Below are positions 34,469-45,489 of a stretch of 64,000 bases of DNA, in pieces. The first letter of the stretch is position 1; each line of letters begins with the position of its first letter. Below the pieces are notes generated by a model. The model was not told where the DNA came from. It worked only from the letters and a program-made list of their open reading frames with translations, and ran no database searches. This DNA comes from Hermatobates lingyangjiaoensis (taxonomy: Eukaryota; Arthropoda; Insecta; Hemiptera; Hermatobatidae), in NCBI GenBank assembly GCA_026182355.1, contig JAPFBL010000166.1, positions 1,302,001 through 1,366,000 of the forward strand. Direction: 5' to 3'. Position numbers and translations under genes: made by a program.

Positions 34469-36090
34469 CTACTTTACTATAAGTAACTTAATGTCAAATT
34501 TCTTGAGTATATAAAACATAACGTCTCATTTAAGCATAACGTAAACATCTAAATATTATCTAATTATTAGCCTGTCATTCCTGAGGTAGTACAGATAGTG
34601 ATTGAAGGACATATCAATTTATAAGCTTATTTTTGTACATCACAAATAATTTATTATTTGCAAATAATTTCATTAGTATAACTACAGCAGTAATAACATT
34701 TTTGAAAAACCAAAGTGAACATTTCTTGAAACGGAATAATATCCTACAAGAGAACATGGCTATTGTTCAAATAGCCAGTAGATTTCTTACATCGTTTACT
34801 TGACATCCTTCTACATTGAATATTAATGTAAAATTTTCAAATTTGAAACAGTAAAATACTCATTTTTTCTCTGAAAAACTTCTTAAACAGCGAAGAAAAT
34901 GTTGTTTTAAGGTGATTTGCTAATTAAAGATGTACGATAATTACAGTTATTAATCTCTAAACGAAAGATTTCAATTTTGAATTATCTTTTACAATTTTGG
35001 TTTTTAACAGAATTATTATACTGGGAATTTTATGGCTTCTTAGCATTTAATAAGATCATTTTCCTTCCCCTTTGTCAAATAACATATATACGAATTTTTT
35101 TTTAATGAGTGTTATCATTTACCTGCTCAATATTATTCCTCTTACATCTCTTATAAGTCAATAATATATTTTCATTTTTCCATTAGAAACATCAATTTTA
35201 TCTCAGTGGATTCGCTCAAAAAATTTCTAAGTCAATGTAAACAATGTAAAAAAATACAAAAAATTCGACAAGTATAGCAGGTGATCTCTTAGTCTAGAAT
35301 AAACAAACAGTTTTTATATCGTTATTGCTCTTTCCCGTAATTGAAACTTCATGAATTTTTTTTTGTGAATTGCTAAGTTTTTGTTCCATTTTTGGTCAAA
35401 TTTTCATTTTTTTTGTAACGAGCCGTTTAGCGTCAAAAAATCATTTTCTGAAAACACAAATCGTACTGTAACGCCCCTTTAGCGAAAGTAATTTTGGAAA
35501 AAAATATCTCAACTCATTCTCCATATAATGTTCTATTTATAGGCATAGTTTCATTCTTGTCCGTCAAACAGTATGGCTTGTATGGCTCTCACAAGGTTTG
35601 AGATTGAATTATAAGTCAAAATTTTTACATTTTATTGAAAAAAAAATATTTCCTGTTGTCTTAAAATTCTGAGTATATTTTTCGTTTGTTGCATTTGTAA
35701 CTTCAAAGATAATGTCAAAATTTCAAAACTCTAGGGTTATCAGTTTAGGAGAAATAAATGTTTTAAAAAAAAACGGTTTTTGGCAAAAAAAGTGACTTTC
35801 CCATCATGCATAATTCTTCCCAAACAATAGGGATCTTCGTCTAAATGGGGCCCATTTTTGTGTAAAATATCAACTTGATCCATCAAAGATTCTGGACCGT
35901 AGCGTGGTAACAAGCAATGCTAACACACGCACCCACCCACGCACCCACCCACCCACCCACCCACCCACACACACACAGACATCATCGTAAAAACTTCAAA
36001 AAACGACTTCTGGTACCTCAAAACATGTAATTCCGTCAAAATCTCGAGATCGAATTTTTTCACGATCACTATACTTTACTTATAGTAAAG
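34469..36090. mobile_element. Possible non-autonomous DNA transposon
   Basis: TACTTTACTATAAGTAA at 34469-34485 and its reverse complement TTACTTATAGTAAAGTA near 36071-36087 could be terminal inverted repeats of a 1.6-kb element. The interior has no transposase frame. It holds a tandem pair of TTTAGCG words (about 35428-35480) and a CCCA/CACA tract (35925-35975) followed by a CTCGAGATCGAATTTTTTCA block typical of repeat ends. No target-site duplication was established. Confidence 0.4.
35923..35977. repeat. (CCCA)n/(CA)n simple repeat
   Basis: ACCCACCC units passing into CACACACA. Confidence 0.85.
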
Positions 36091-37595
36091 TAAAAAATTA
36101 TATTTCACATATGAATAAAAAATTACGCATTAAACGTGTTACTGGTTTATAATGCCAGATGCCAGATAATAATTCGATACATCTACTAACTAAGACTTTT
36201 CAACTTGTACCTTCACTATTTTGACGCAAGCACTCACTCACACCTTTACTATAAATGTATTTTAGGTTTAATTCATTTCAAGAAAAACCACACCAATTAT
36301 CTCCTTAAAAACTGTTACTGATTAAAAATGAAACCACAGCAAAACGAAGTTGTACTTGAAGATTGCTATCAATTTTTAAAATATAAATACAATTTGACAG
36401 ATGATAAATTTCATTTGTGTAGATTATTCCAAGAGATTAAACTTTCTTATTTTATTTAGTATAGATAACATGTTTTATGCTTTCTGTGTTTAATGGATAA
36501 ATAATGTTTCAACTAATAAATAAATCCTTTTTTTTTCAATGAAATAGAATTAGAAAAAAGAGTGACAGGATTTGGATGTAACTGCCAGTTTTATTAAACT
36601 TCTTTAATATTGTTAAAAACTAGCCTTGTCTGACTTTGTCATTTTAAATTTGTTCCTTTTAAAGCCTTTATTTCTATTTGTTTGAATTTACAAGAAGACT
36701 GATAACTTCGTTCCTATTTGATAATTACACTGCAAAAGGAATACATATGTTTTAGTCTCTTTTATTTTAAATTAGTTTCAGATAGGGTAACAATGCTGTT
36801 TTTAGTAATGAACTGAAGATAATCTAGAAACGTGGAAAATACCTTTTTAGTCTTTTAAGTAGTAAAAGTAGGTAGTAGATAGTGTATATTTTTGTTATGA
36901 TAGAAATATACTGTAATGTACACCTTCAGTAACTTATTAGTATGTGTATCCTTAAATTTCAAAGTTATTCCTCTAATTACATGTCTCTTGAAAGCCTAAT
37001 AAGCGAACTACCTGTAGATCACCAACAGACTGTAATCCTGACATGAATTACTGACATTCCAAGTTATAGTAGCACAGTAAGCAAGCAGTAAAAGGCCTCT
37101 GGTCTGGAACTGCTAGTTACGACGTGCACTATAGTGCGCGGATATATTCGTTGGTCGTTGGTCGTAGACTGTAATGAAAGTAGGGTAAAAACCACAAAGT
37201 TGAACACTCAGTAGCTACAGAACATTTATATATAAATTCACTTAATAAACAAAAAGACGATCCAAACTGGATACGATTAAAGTACGAAATTGAAGAAGAG
37301 TAACACGCAGAGTAAAGAAACACACTTTCAAACTCAAATTTTTGTGCAAATCGTCTTCAGGAGAAAAGAGAAAGGAAGACCAAGCACGTTGTAGACCCGA
37401 CAGCTACCCATGTAATGGGTTACTTGCCATTACAAGTTCCCATTGTAAATATTATATGAAATTCGTTATTTATGTCAATGTATTCCTATGAACATCCAAC
37501 CCATAGTAGGACATGAGAAAAAATCTGTGGTTCGGAGTTGATTTGTATTTCACGTTTTTATTATGAAATCTTATTATCCACTCGTATATATATAT
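36091..37595. other. AT-rich stretch
   Basis: No gene recognised. A decayed repeat near 37200-37380 on the minus strand carries a CTGAAGACGATTTGCAC block. Confidence 0.35.
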
Positions 37596-37632
37596 ATGAT
37601 GAAACCACAATGTGAAATGGGGAAAAAAGACT

Positions 37633-37667
37633 ATGATCTTTCAACCGTAACAAGCGGTCTTCGTTAG
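37633..37667 (-). ncRNA. Hammerhead-like core, family A (core mutated)
   Basis: Minus strand: CTAACGA (G5 to A), A, GACCG/CGGTT, GAA, AGATCA in place of AGATCT. The essential G5 is lost, so it is predicted inactive. Confidence 0.5.
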
Positions 37668-37687
37668 AGTCAAAAACCCAACTGACT

Positions 37688-37722
37688 CTGACGAAGACCG
37701 CTTGTTACGGTTGAAAGATCTT
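37688..37722 (+). ncRNA. Hammerhead-like core, family A (all core bases)
   Basis: CTGACGA, A, GACCG/CGGTT, GAA, AGATCT, T at the cleavage position, then AGTC pairing with upstream GACT. Good candidate for testing. Confidence 0.62.
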
Positions 37723-37870
37723 AGTCTTTTTTCTATATTTCATATTGTGGTTTGATCATTGATTGTTATTTCACGTGTTTATGCGAATTCTAGCTATCGT
37801 ATATATATATATACACTTTTTCGATGAAAATACAATCCGAAATGGACAAATACATGTGAACTATACATTG

Positions 37871-37873
<3 letters not shown>

Positions 37874-37909
<36 letters not shown>
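37874..37909. repeat. (TA)n microsatellite
   Basis: TA run touching the left end of the next family A hairpin. Confidence 0.9.
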
Positions 37910-37913
<4 letters not shown>

Positions 37914-38094
37914 GATTTCACATAAACACGTGCTATAACAATCAATGATCAAACCACAATAATAAATGGGAAAACAAGACTAAGATCTTTCAAAAACCCA
38001 AAAGTTGGGTTTTTGACTCTGACGAAGACCGCTTGTTACGGTTGAAAGATCTTAGTCTTGTTTTCCCATTTTATTATTGTGGTTTGATCATTGA
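37910..38094. mobile_element. Family A hairpin, one arm's core deleted
   Basis: Left arm: TTTCACATAAACACGTG, ATCAATGATCAAACCACAAT, then AAGATCTTTCA joined directly to AAAACCCAAA. The expected CCGTAACAAGCGGTC segment is missing. The right arm is complete. It is bounded by (TA)n at 37874-37909 and 38094-38110. Confidence 0.8.
38019..38053 (+). ncRNA. Hammerhead-like core, family A (best copy)
   Basis: CTGACGA 38019-38025, extra A38026, stem II G38027-G38031 with C38039-T38043, GAA 38044-38046, palindromic AGATCT 38047-38052, cleavage position T38053. Stem I: AGTC 38054-38057 with GACT 38015-38018, then an internal T-rich loop and TTGGG with CCCAT further out. All conserved core bases are present. 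Confidence 0.65.
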
Positions 38095-38304
38095 TATATA
38101 TATATATATAATATGGTTTTCTTAGTTCATTTAGATTTAATTCTCCAGGTTCAGTAAAATAAACATTAACTGCATTCATTGAAAATAAACGTTGTATATA
38201 TTTTTAAAATGTATAATTTGAACGTCTGTATGTGAATTATAAGCACACAGCTGATTGCATTTCATATTAATTATATGTGAAATGATTAACTTTTAACAAA
38301 GCTT

Positions 38305-38520
38305 CCACTGTGCTAAGGAGCAAGGCTTTTGTAATTTCTCCAGTGTGTAGGAAGGTCTGGCTCTTGGTCGACCGGCACATCAAAGACATAATCAGCCTGC
38401 TCGAGGCCTGTTTCTTTGCCCTGTCTGCACTTTCACCTCCTTCAGCCCTACACTCTTCAAACGCCTTTCCTCCTCACCTACTACCCACAATAACGCCCTC
38501 TTCCATATCTTTGTTTTCTT
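38305..38520 (+). promoter_or_regulatory. GC-richer block, possible regulatory island
   Basis: Lies in a 111-codon open frame (38310-38645) rich in Ser, Pro and Leu with no recognisable domain. The composition looks like a non-coding island rather than a protein. There is no clear splice context. Confidence 0.2.
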
Positions 38521-38645
38521 CTCAAAGAAACCTCTCTCTAGTATTTTATACCACCACTGTTCTTCTTCTTATTCTATATCAGTCAACTGATAAATATGAT
38601 CTTTATTCTTTTGTTGAACCATGTCATACTAAAAAAAAACAATAG

Positions 38646-39650
38646 CTAAATTAAATTAATAACAGAAAACTAAAACAGTCTTAGCATAAGAACACCTATA
38701 AGTTGCTTTGAAATATCTGTTATTAAATCTTAGTTGCTCTAAGAATTAAGCATTTTTTTAGTATTCATTTTTAATATTTTCCAAATGTATGTATTATACA
38801 AAATGAAGGAAGTATAATTCATCTTAATAACCCTGTGAAATCAAAGCTCTCTCATTGTTTTTTTATATTTTCATGATTTCACCATACAATAATTTTCTCG
38901 TTTTATAAATATAAATTATTTTAATAACATGAATATTTTCTTTTTTAAAGCGAAATATTAAAAATAATAAAATGAATGCATTATATCTATTCGTTTAATT
39001 TATTATCAAACAACTAGCAAAATAAAAATATTCTTCTCTTTAAAATGTTAGAATTATTGCCTTTTTATACTCTTAAAAATGTGAACAAAGGAATAATGAA
39101 AAAAAAATTTAAAAAAAAATAAGAAATTCCCTTATCTGGATAAATATAAAGACACCATCATAATATAAATGGAGCGTTTTCAAGGCTTTAACAAATTCTA
39201 TGAATATCTGCGTGTAATCTTACTTATAAATTAATGAACAAATGGACGGAGCTGCGAATCTTTGGTGCAGTGGTCTTATAATAAACTTGTTTGATGCTAT
39301 AGTACTGAGAAGATAAATATTCAAATATGATATTGATGGGAAATAATAAGGTAAAATTTAAATTAAAAAAATCATAATGTTTTAGATTGATATTTGGCAA
39401 ATAATTGTATGGTGAATATCATGCACTAGAGAATCCTTGCGTCTAAAAGTTTTTACCACCTAGTCCAGGTAATAATAAAGGGAAACTGGAAGTCCTATAG
39501 AATGGGTGTTATGGCATTAAAAAAATATATATTAATGTTTCCTATTGACTGAAACAACCAATTCTTTTCATTAACAGTTTGGTCTTTTTTTAAAAAAATC
39601 AAAAGTACACTTTTCGTACTTTAGCTGTGTTATATGTCCAAATTTATAAA
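38646..39650. other. AT-rich stretch
   Basis: Nothing recognised. Confidence 0.35.
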
Positions 39651-39654
39651 AATT

Positions 39655-39850
39655 ATATAATATATATATATATATATATATAAATGAAAACACTAAACAG
39701 TCCAAACCGGCAGATAAATAAATGAAAAAGTCAACATATCCAAGAAAGGAGAAAACTTATTGGTCAATATTTCGAACTTCGATGTTCGAAATATTGATCC
39801 AGTAAGTTTTATCGTTTCTTGTATGTGTTGTCTTTTTCATTTGTATATAT
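39655..39850. mobile_element. (TA)n-bounded hairpin, family E
   Basis: A TA run (39655-39682), then arms with AATGAAAAAGTCAACA and CTTTTTCATTTG as mirrors, meeting in a perfect palindrome TCAATATTTCGAAC...GTTCGAAATATTGA at about 39771-39805. The core keeps stem II GAAC/GTTC and GAA but lacks CTGANGA in both arms. Confidence 0.65.
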
Positions 39851-40990
39851 ATGAGAAAGTTACCTTCCCGTGAAGTTACAGTGAAACAAGAAGAAGCAGA
39901 TAGAAGGATGAATTGTACACCATTGTGTAAAATGACCTTGGAAACTCATTTTGGATAGAGAGTTCTAGTAAATGATCTAGCTTATGTTATGACCAACGGG
40001 AATATTACATCTGCTAACATGACATGTAATTTCCATATGTCATTACTGTCTTTTCTTCCACTGTATTACTTTTCTACTTTTTTGATTCAAAATAGAAAAG
40101 AAATTAAATATTCTTGAATGTGTTTTTAAATTGATGCTATGAGGGCTGACAAAAACAAAAATCATTTATTGTGTAAGCATATGTAAAAAAAATTTGTTAA
40201 TAGGTTTTTTATTTTTACAATCAAAAAGTAATATTGGTTGGTAATTTGAAAGTCAATGTTTCTGAGCTTCTAATTGCTTTAAACTATACAAAAATTCCTT
40301 CTTCTTACATTTCTTACTTCAAATAATTTGAATAATATCTTCTTGGTTATATGGTAGTTCAAGACTGATAGTCGACTAGCTATGAATTTAGTTACAGTTC
40401 AAGATTTTTAGCTGACTAGTTGAGAATAAGGATTTATCATAGCTTGATGATGCATCATACTATGCATACTATGCATGATGATGCATCATACTATTATCAT
40501 AATAATAAATGATGATAGGACCATTTAATCGATCGTATACGGTCATAACCATTCAAAATCATCTACAATAATCAAAATCTATCTCAAATCCTTCCAGTTT
40601 AGCTCTTTATCTTGAAGGAGTACACAGATGATAGAGTTGAACAAAAAAGTAAAGGAAAATAAACTTGAAGATAAATCGTAGTACTGTTATCTTTTATTTT
40701 ACTAAAAGAATATAACACATAAATTTGTTTGCAAGTTCTTTAATAACGGTTTTCGAAAAAGTATTTTACGAAATTGTTACATTTTCACTAGACGTCGAGC
40801 AAACTCTGGTGGAAAATTGTTAATTAAGAATGGTTAGCGAAAGGTGCAAGTTGCTAATGGGACTAAAAACGTATTTAAATTAAACAGGAGGTGAAACGTA
40901 AATTAAGGTGGAGAGAACTATGCTTTGGTTTTCGCCCAGACTCATGCCTTGAGTAAATAGTTTAGTAAATTGAATCAATCTAATTTCGAG
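39851..40990. other. AT-rich stretch
   Basis: No gene. A palindrome-rich patch at 40446-40515 is built of GATGATGCATCAT and ATGCAT words. Confidence 0.35.
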
Positions 40991-42330
40991 GAAGGAGAGA
41001 GTGTGTTGAGATTTAGGGCTTGCAGACGGAGTGTTCTACCTTCTACTCGCATAGTTTGACTGTTGGATAATCCCAAGTCCTGCTTCCTCTTGCCCGAAGA
41101 AACTTTAATGACGTCATCAATTTCTCCTGAACGTCCTTCATCATAGTCAAATTCAAATTAACTTTATTTTGTCATTTCCAATAAAAAATGTGTTAGTTAA
41201 TTAAAATATAATTACAATATAAGTTTTTAGTTTAAATTTTCTACACTACACATATAAAAATATTAAAAACTGTCACAATGAATAAGTCAAAAACTAATCC
41301 ACCTTAAAAACATCAGAATATAAACATATTGTAGACTCTCAGAAGGTGTAGTAACTTGAAAGACCTTTGGTCTAAAACCTTAACAAAGGTCAATTCCTTA
41401 ATTAAGGTTTTATTAAAGTTAGTTTAAGCTTAAAACATGAAATCTAAATTCGGTTTTATCCGAACAGTTTGAAAAAAGCATTCTTTAAGGCAACAAATTT
41501 TGAAATATAACAGTTGTTCTTTGGTGTTAATCTGCTTTTTTTCCCTGTTATTTGGTTCATTTTTTTATAAACAATGTCATATCATGAGCATCAAACGAGA
41601 AAGATGTATGAAGAAACTTCCTATGTCTGTTTGGGAGTTTCTGGACCTGTTTCGGACTCTTACTAGAACTCCCAGACGAATCAAGGTGAGACGCTTGCAA
41701 GGGTAGATTAGATAGCGGTGGGTGAATAAATCTGTTCAAAGTCGTTCCTCGGAGAGACGTAAAGCATGCTTAATGATTAATTTCATTTAATCATGCTCCT
41801 TTGTCTTTCGGCCATAACATTTTAAAGCAGAATAAATTAGTTTTTTAAACGTGGAGCTCTCTCTTTCATCAAGCAACGAGAAACGAAACGTTCTCTCACG
41901 AATAAAACACAACGAGACAGTCCTCGTGAGGTGCTCTAAGTGAACCTTACGGTGGCAGGCTGTCACGACCTCCAACAACAGAAGCTAAAAAACTTAAGCC
42001 CAGCAGTCTCTAGAAGACTGATGAAAGAGGTCATCAAAAATTACAAGGAAAACATGAAAAGGAAAAAAAACAATAGTGACAGTTAATTGGGGTGAGGTAT
42101 GGCTATGGAATAAGTGAGTAAGGGAATGAGTCAGAGATTACAAGAAAAAGTATAGAAGGAGAAGCATCCAGAAAAAAACACACCACGACAGAAAAGGAAA
42201 AACTAAGTCTGCCAGTACCAGCCGCATCTAGGGCTGGTAAGAAAAATGGTAAGCCTCATAAGCAAACAGAATTACCAGTTTTTACTGGACGTGAGAAGAA
42301 TGTCTTTAAAAAGATAGTTGCAAGCTAGAA
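40991..42330. other. Mixed-composition non-coding stretch
   Basis: Contains TTTAATGACGTCATCAA (about 41107-41122) with a perfect cAMP-response-type TGACGTCA. Several GC-richer patches (41600-41980) have short open frames on both strands and no recognisable protein. Confidence 0.3.
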
Positions 42331-42334
42331 GAAG

Positions 42335-42565
42335 AATAGAAGACTAGGGATCCAGCTCGTGAACAGTGCGCGACCGAGTGGGCTTTCGATCTGCGGACGC
42401 CAGTCAAAGACCATGAACCCCAAGGTAGCAGCAAAGCCATTGTTGTGTCACCATAATGATGGGACCAAGAAGGGCCATCATCCAAGCCAACGCGCGAACG
42501 TGCTCAGACATCCGCTCCCGGATACCGGCCCAGACTAGCACACCGAGATTTTTCCTAATTTAAAA
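42335..42565. other. GC-rich island, unidentified
   Basis: The most GC-rich block of the window (GTGCGCGACCGAGTGGGC, CCGCTCCCGGATACCGGCCC). No open frame or repeat copy recognised. It could be an old repeat or a transferred fragment. Confidence 0.25.
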
Positions 42566-43650
42566 TGTGAATGAATATTTATTTAAATAGAAACTGGATG
42601 AAATTAAACTAAATTATTTCTTTAAATCTGCATCATTAAATTGAAGTGAAATTTCGTTGATTCATTGGTTTTTATCTGTTGATGAATAAGTTGAGTTATT
42701 TGCCTGCTAGGTCTCAGTCGCAGTGGTAACCCAATGAATATCACATCGTATCACAATAGTACTTTATAGCCCCTAATTCATTCTCCCTTACTTAACTTTT
42801 TTTACACACTTATCCGACTTGATTAAACAATAAGCCAGTTCTTTCTATGAAGGTATTACTAATATTATTTTCAATATCACTTTATGTAAGATATCCCAAT
42901 ATGAATACTTTTTCATAAATTTAACATTTTTTGAGTTTTAATATACTATCTTAATATATACTATCGCACTCAAATTCGTACGTATGTCGGAATCATAACG
43001 ATTACACGTAAAAGGTTTAGCAGTGACCTTTGAAAATGACTACAGATTTAATTGGTGTAACGTGAATATTACTTTTTCCTTATTAGCATTTTTACTTTAA
43101 TAATAACAACAATTTAAAATAGTATAAAATTTTGTAAGAATCAATCATATGACCATGTTCAAATCATGCTCTCAATCCTAACGACCAACGATTCAATATT
43201 ATTTAAATCTTTTCTGTAGGAAGAAGAAAGAATTTTCACATAAGAACGAGAAAAACTAAGGACTTTACATTAACTTTGTCTTAATGATATCAATAGGACA
43301 ATAGATTCATGCTGACTGATACTATTATTATTATAATATATTCTGTATATATAATATATATATTATTATATATATACTGATTTATATACCATTAACAGTA
43401 AGTATATATATTCAAATTACTGTTAAATTTTCACATGATCTTTTATATGTACTTTTTACTTTCCCGTGTACTTCATCGGTTCATTTTCTATTATTCGATG
43501 ATATTTATGAGTAATAAACGAATTTGGACACTTGCTCATATATTTTAGAACTATAATATATATAAAGCTGGCAGCAATTCTTCCTCCAATTATATGTATT
43601 AAATAGCGATCCATATTTGTCTTGTATCTGCTAGTAGATACAATATTTTT
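42566..43650. other. AT-rich stretch
   Basis: No gene. A palindromic AT tract lies at 43325-43400. Confidence 0.35.
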
Positions 43651-43651
43651 T

Positions 43652-43894
43652 AGACAAAAAGAAATAATAGTTTCTTAACATTTTTATTTTTTTTCAATTT
43701 AATATTTTTAATATGCTTAAGTGTTGATACAATTAATATCAATTTTTTCACACATATAATACTGCATAATCAATTGTTTTAGAAAAAAAATTCACAAAAA
43801 ACTGTTTCATAAAGAGTATGTTAATTATTATAACAGGTTATAAAAAATATTTCAACCAAATATTAATAATAAAACTAATTGACTGAATTACTAA
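43652..43894 (+). repeat. Direct repeat A (240 bp), copy 1
   Basis: About 85-90 percent similar by eye to 44214-44450. Shared landmarks are AATATGCTTAAGTGT.GATAC, AAATTCACAAAA, AACAGGTTATAAAAAATAT and AACTAATTGACTGAATTACT. Confidence 0.85.
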
Positions 43895-44016
43895 GTAGAT
43901 ATTTAGCCGAACAAAAGAATATATTTATTTAACTATGCAACAATATTAAACAAGAAGTTTATGTTACACATATTTTTTAACATATATCAAAGTTTATATT
44001 ATTTATTTATTTTTAG

Positions 44017-44140
44017 GCTCCAAGAACAATAGCTGTATTGAATACACCCATTCTTATTAGATCAGAAAAATTAAGCAACATTGGGCACGGTCAGCTCTTG
44101 AATGGGTGACACCACGGACCGATGTTACTCTAATAGGTGC
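44017..44140 (+). pseudogene. 5S rRNA-like relic
   Basis: Matches the arthropod 5S rRNA pattern: CCAAGAACAATAGC (5' end), TTGAATACACCCATTCT, TTAGATCAGAAAAATTAAGC (internal control region), AACATTGGGCACGGTCAG, CTTGAATGGGTGACA. The 3' third is poorly matched and the terminal stem with the 5' end is weak. It is either a decayed 5S gene copy or the head of a 5S-derived SINE. It lies between the two copies of direct repeat A. Not expected to be functional. Confidence 0.7.
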
Positions 44141-44213
44141 CGAATTAGGAATGAGCCTCAGTAATACACTTGATATAACACATAAGGCGGTAAAACCAAT
44201 AAATGTTGGCTTC

Positions 44214-44450
44214 AGACAAAAATAAATAATAATTTTTTTAACATTCCTATTTTTTTCAATTTAATATTTTTAATATGCTTAAGTGTGGATACAATTAATC
44301 TCTATCGATTAACACATATAATACTCCATAATGAAATTTTTGAGAAAAAAATTCACAAAACTATTTCATAAAGAGTATAGTAATTATAACAGGTTATAAA
44401 AAAAATATTTCAACTAAATATTAATAAAACTAATTGACTGAATTACTAAT
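44214..44450 (+). repeat. Direct repeat A, copy 2
   Basis: The offset from copy 1 is 562 bp, so the locus reads as a tandem duplication (or two terminal repeats) enclosing the 5S-like segment. Confidence 0.85.
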
Positions 44451-45130
44451 TTAGTTAGCATTTATGCTGGTTGCATAAATTCACTGAACATTTACATAAA
44501 GTCATGTAATACGAGTACAGATGTAAGCATATTATTATTATGATATAGAGACTATAACAGAAGATAATGGCAGAATTAGTCAAGATAACAAATAGTTGAA
44601 ATTGCACTTTATGCTATTAATTACAGAGCCTTGACAAGATAGCGTGTCGCATTGGAATCAGTTTATGTTTATCTGCAGCAGTAGAAAAGCATTGTGCTCG
44701 AACAATTTATGTAAAATATATCACGCGTCAAAATAAATTATTATTATGGGAATTGGGCTTGTTTAAATTCCATTGTCGGAGGAATCATTCAAGAAATATG
44801 CTATTTCGTTTTACTTTCCATATCTATTTATTTTATCTGTTAATGCTTTTTCTCATAAATAACCGTAACATACTGTCATTCTCATCGCTAAAAAATTGGT
44901 CTGTACATGTTATTAAATGTCTATTAAGTATAGATATTCTACCTGATTAGTGTATTGTTATTTTGGTCCATTAAATGGTTATTTTCATGAATTCGAACTA
45001 GTGTTTTACTTCTACTGAAATATTTATAGATTACACAAACAGCTGTCCCCTGATTAATCTTCTCGATCTCTTTGGTCTTTTTAATGTCTCACCTACTTAT
45101 CTAAGGTTCGTGAAGTGTAAGTGTCTGTTT
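44451..45130. other. AT-rich stretch
   Basis: A 65-codon open frame at 44753 lacks any recognisable domain. Nothing else seen. Confidence 0.3.
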
Positions 45131-45132
45131 GA

Positions 45133-45489
45133 ACTATTGCTTCCGCAGCAGTTCTTAGCTACAAGGTGGAGGTCGAGATATCAGACAACAGAGTTTGTGT
45201 TCTAGGCAACCTGGAGAGAGAAAAAAACCTTTTAGGGGATAAGTGTTTATTGTTCTTTGAATATGAACCAAAGCCTGCGATACCAATGATCCTTGTGGAA
45301 AAACCTGTTTTGATCGCTGTGTACCTTAGCTTTCCAGCCATAACACCAATAAATCAAATCAGACCGACGATTTTTCGCGTGTTGCCCTTTCTTCACCCCC
45401 AGGTTTGCCACAAACAACTTGGGGGTGTCCAAGGTGGACCTCACGGAGGTGGGTACCATGATGTTGATGTTTACTTGAATATTATGTAA
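45133..45489 (+). CDS. Unidentified coding-like segment
   Basis: A 357-base open frame of more balanced composition than its surroundings, preceded within it by an acceptor-like TTGCTTCCGCAG. The product would contain KVEVEISDNRVCVLGNLE and a Gly/His-rich end near GGVQGGPHGGGYHD. No Met codon starts it and no known family is recognised. Frames on the opposite strand are also open (45159-45341 and 45247-45459), which weakens the coding case. It may be an exon, a gene fragment or a GC-richer non-coding island. Confidence 0.25.
   Translation, partial: TIASAAVLSYKVEVEISDNRVCVLGNLEREKNLLGDKCLLFFEYEPKPAIPMILVEKPVLIAVYLSFPAITPINQIRPTIFRVLPFLHPQVCHKQLGGVQGGPHGGGYHDVDVYLNIM

Larger units (their letters stand above)
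37598..37775. mobile_element. Complete family A hairpin
   Basis: Mirror arms (GATGAAACCACAATGTGAAA... and ...TTTCATATTGTGGTTTGATC) of about 80 bp carry facing cores (37633-37667 minus and 37688-37722 plus) around a 20-bp centre. The right outer end has TTATTTCACGTGTTTATGCG. TA tracts lie at 37585-37597 and 37799-37813. Confidence 0.8.

Noticed and set aside
38310..38645. 111-codon plus-strand frame
   Set aside because: No domain, no splice context, low-complexity Ser/Pro/Leu composition and an AT-rich end. Kept only as a composition island.
43652..44450. LTR retrotransposon reading of the direct repeats
   Set aside because: No TG/CA termini, primer-binding site, polypurine tract or target duplication could be established, and the interior is only about 320 bp.
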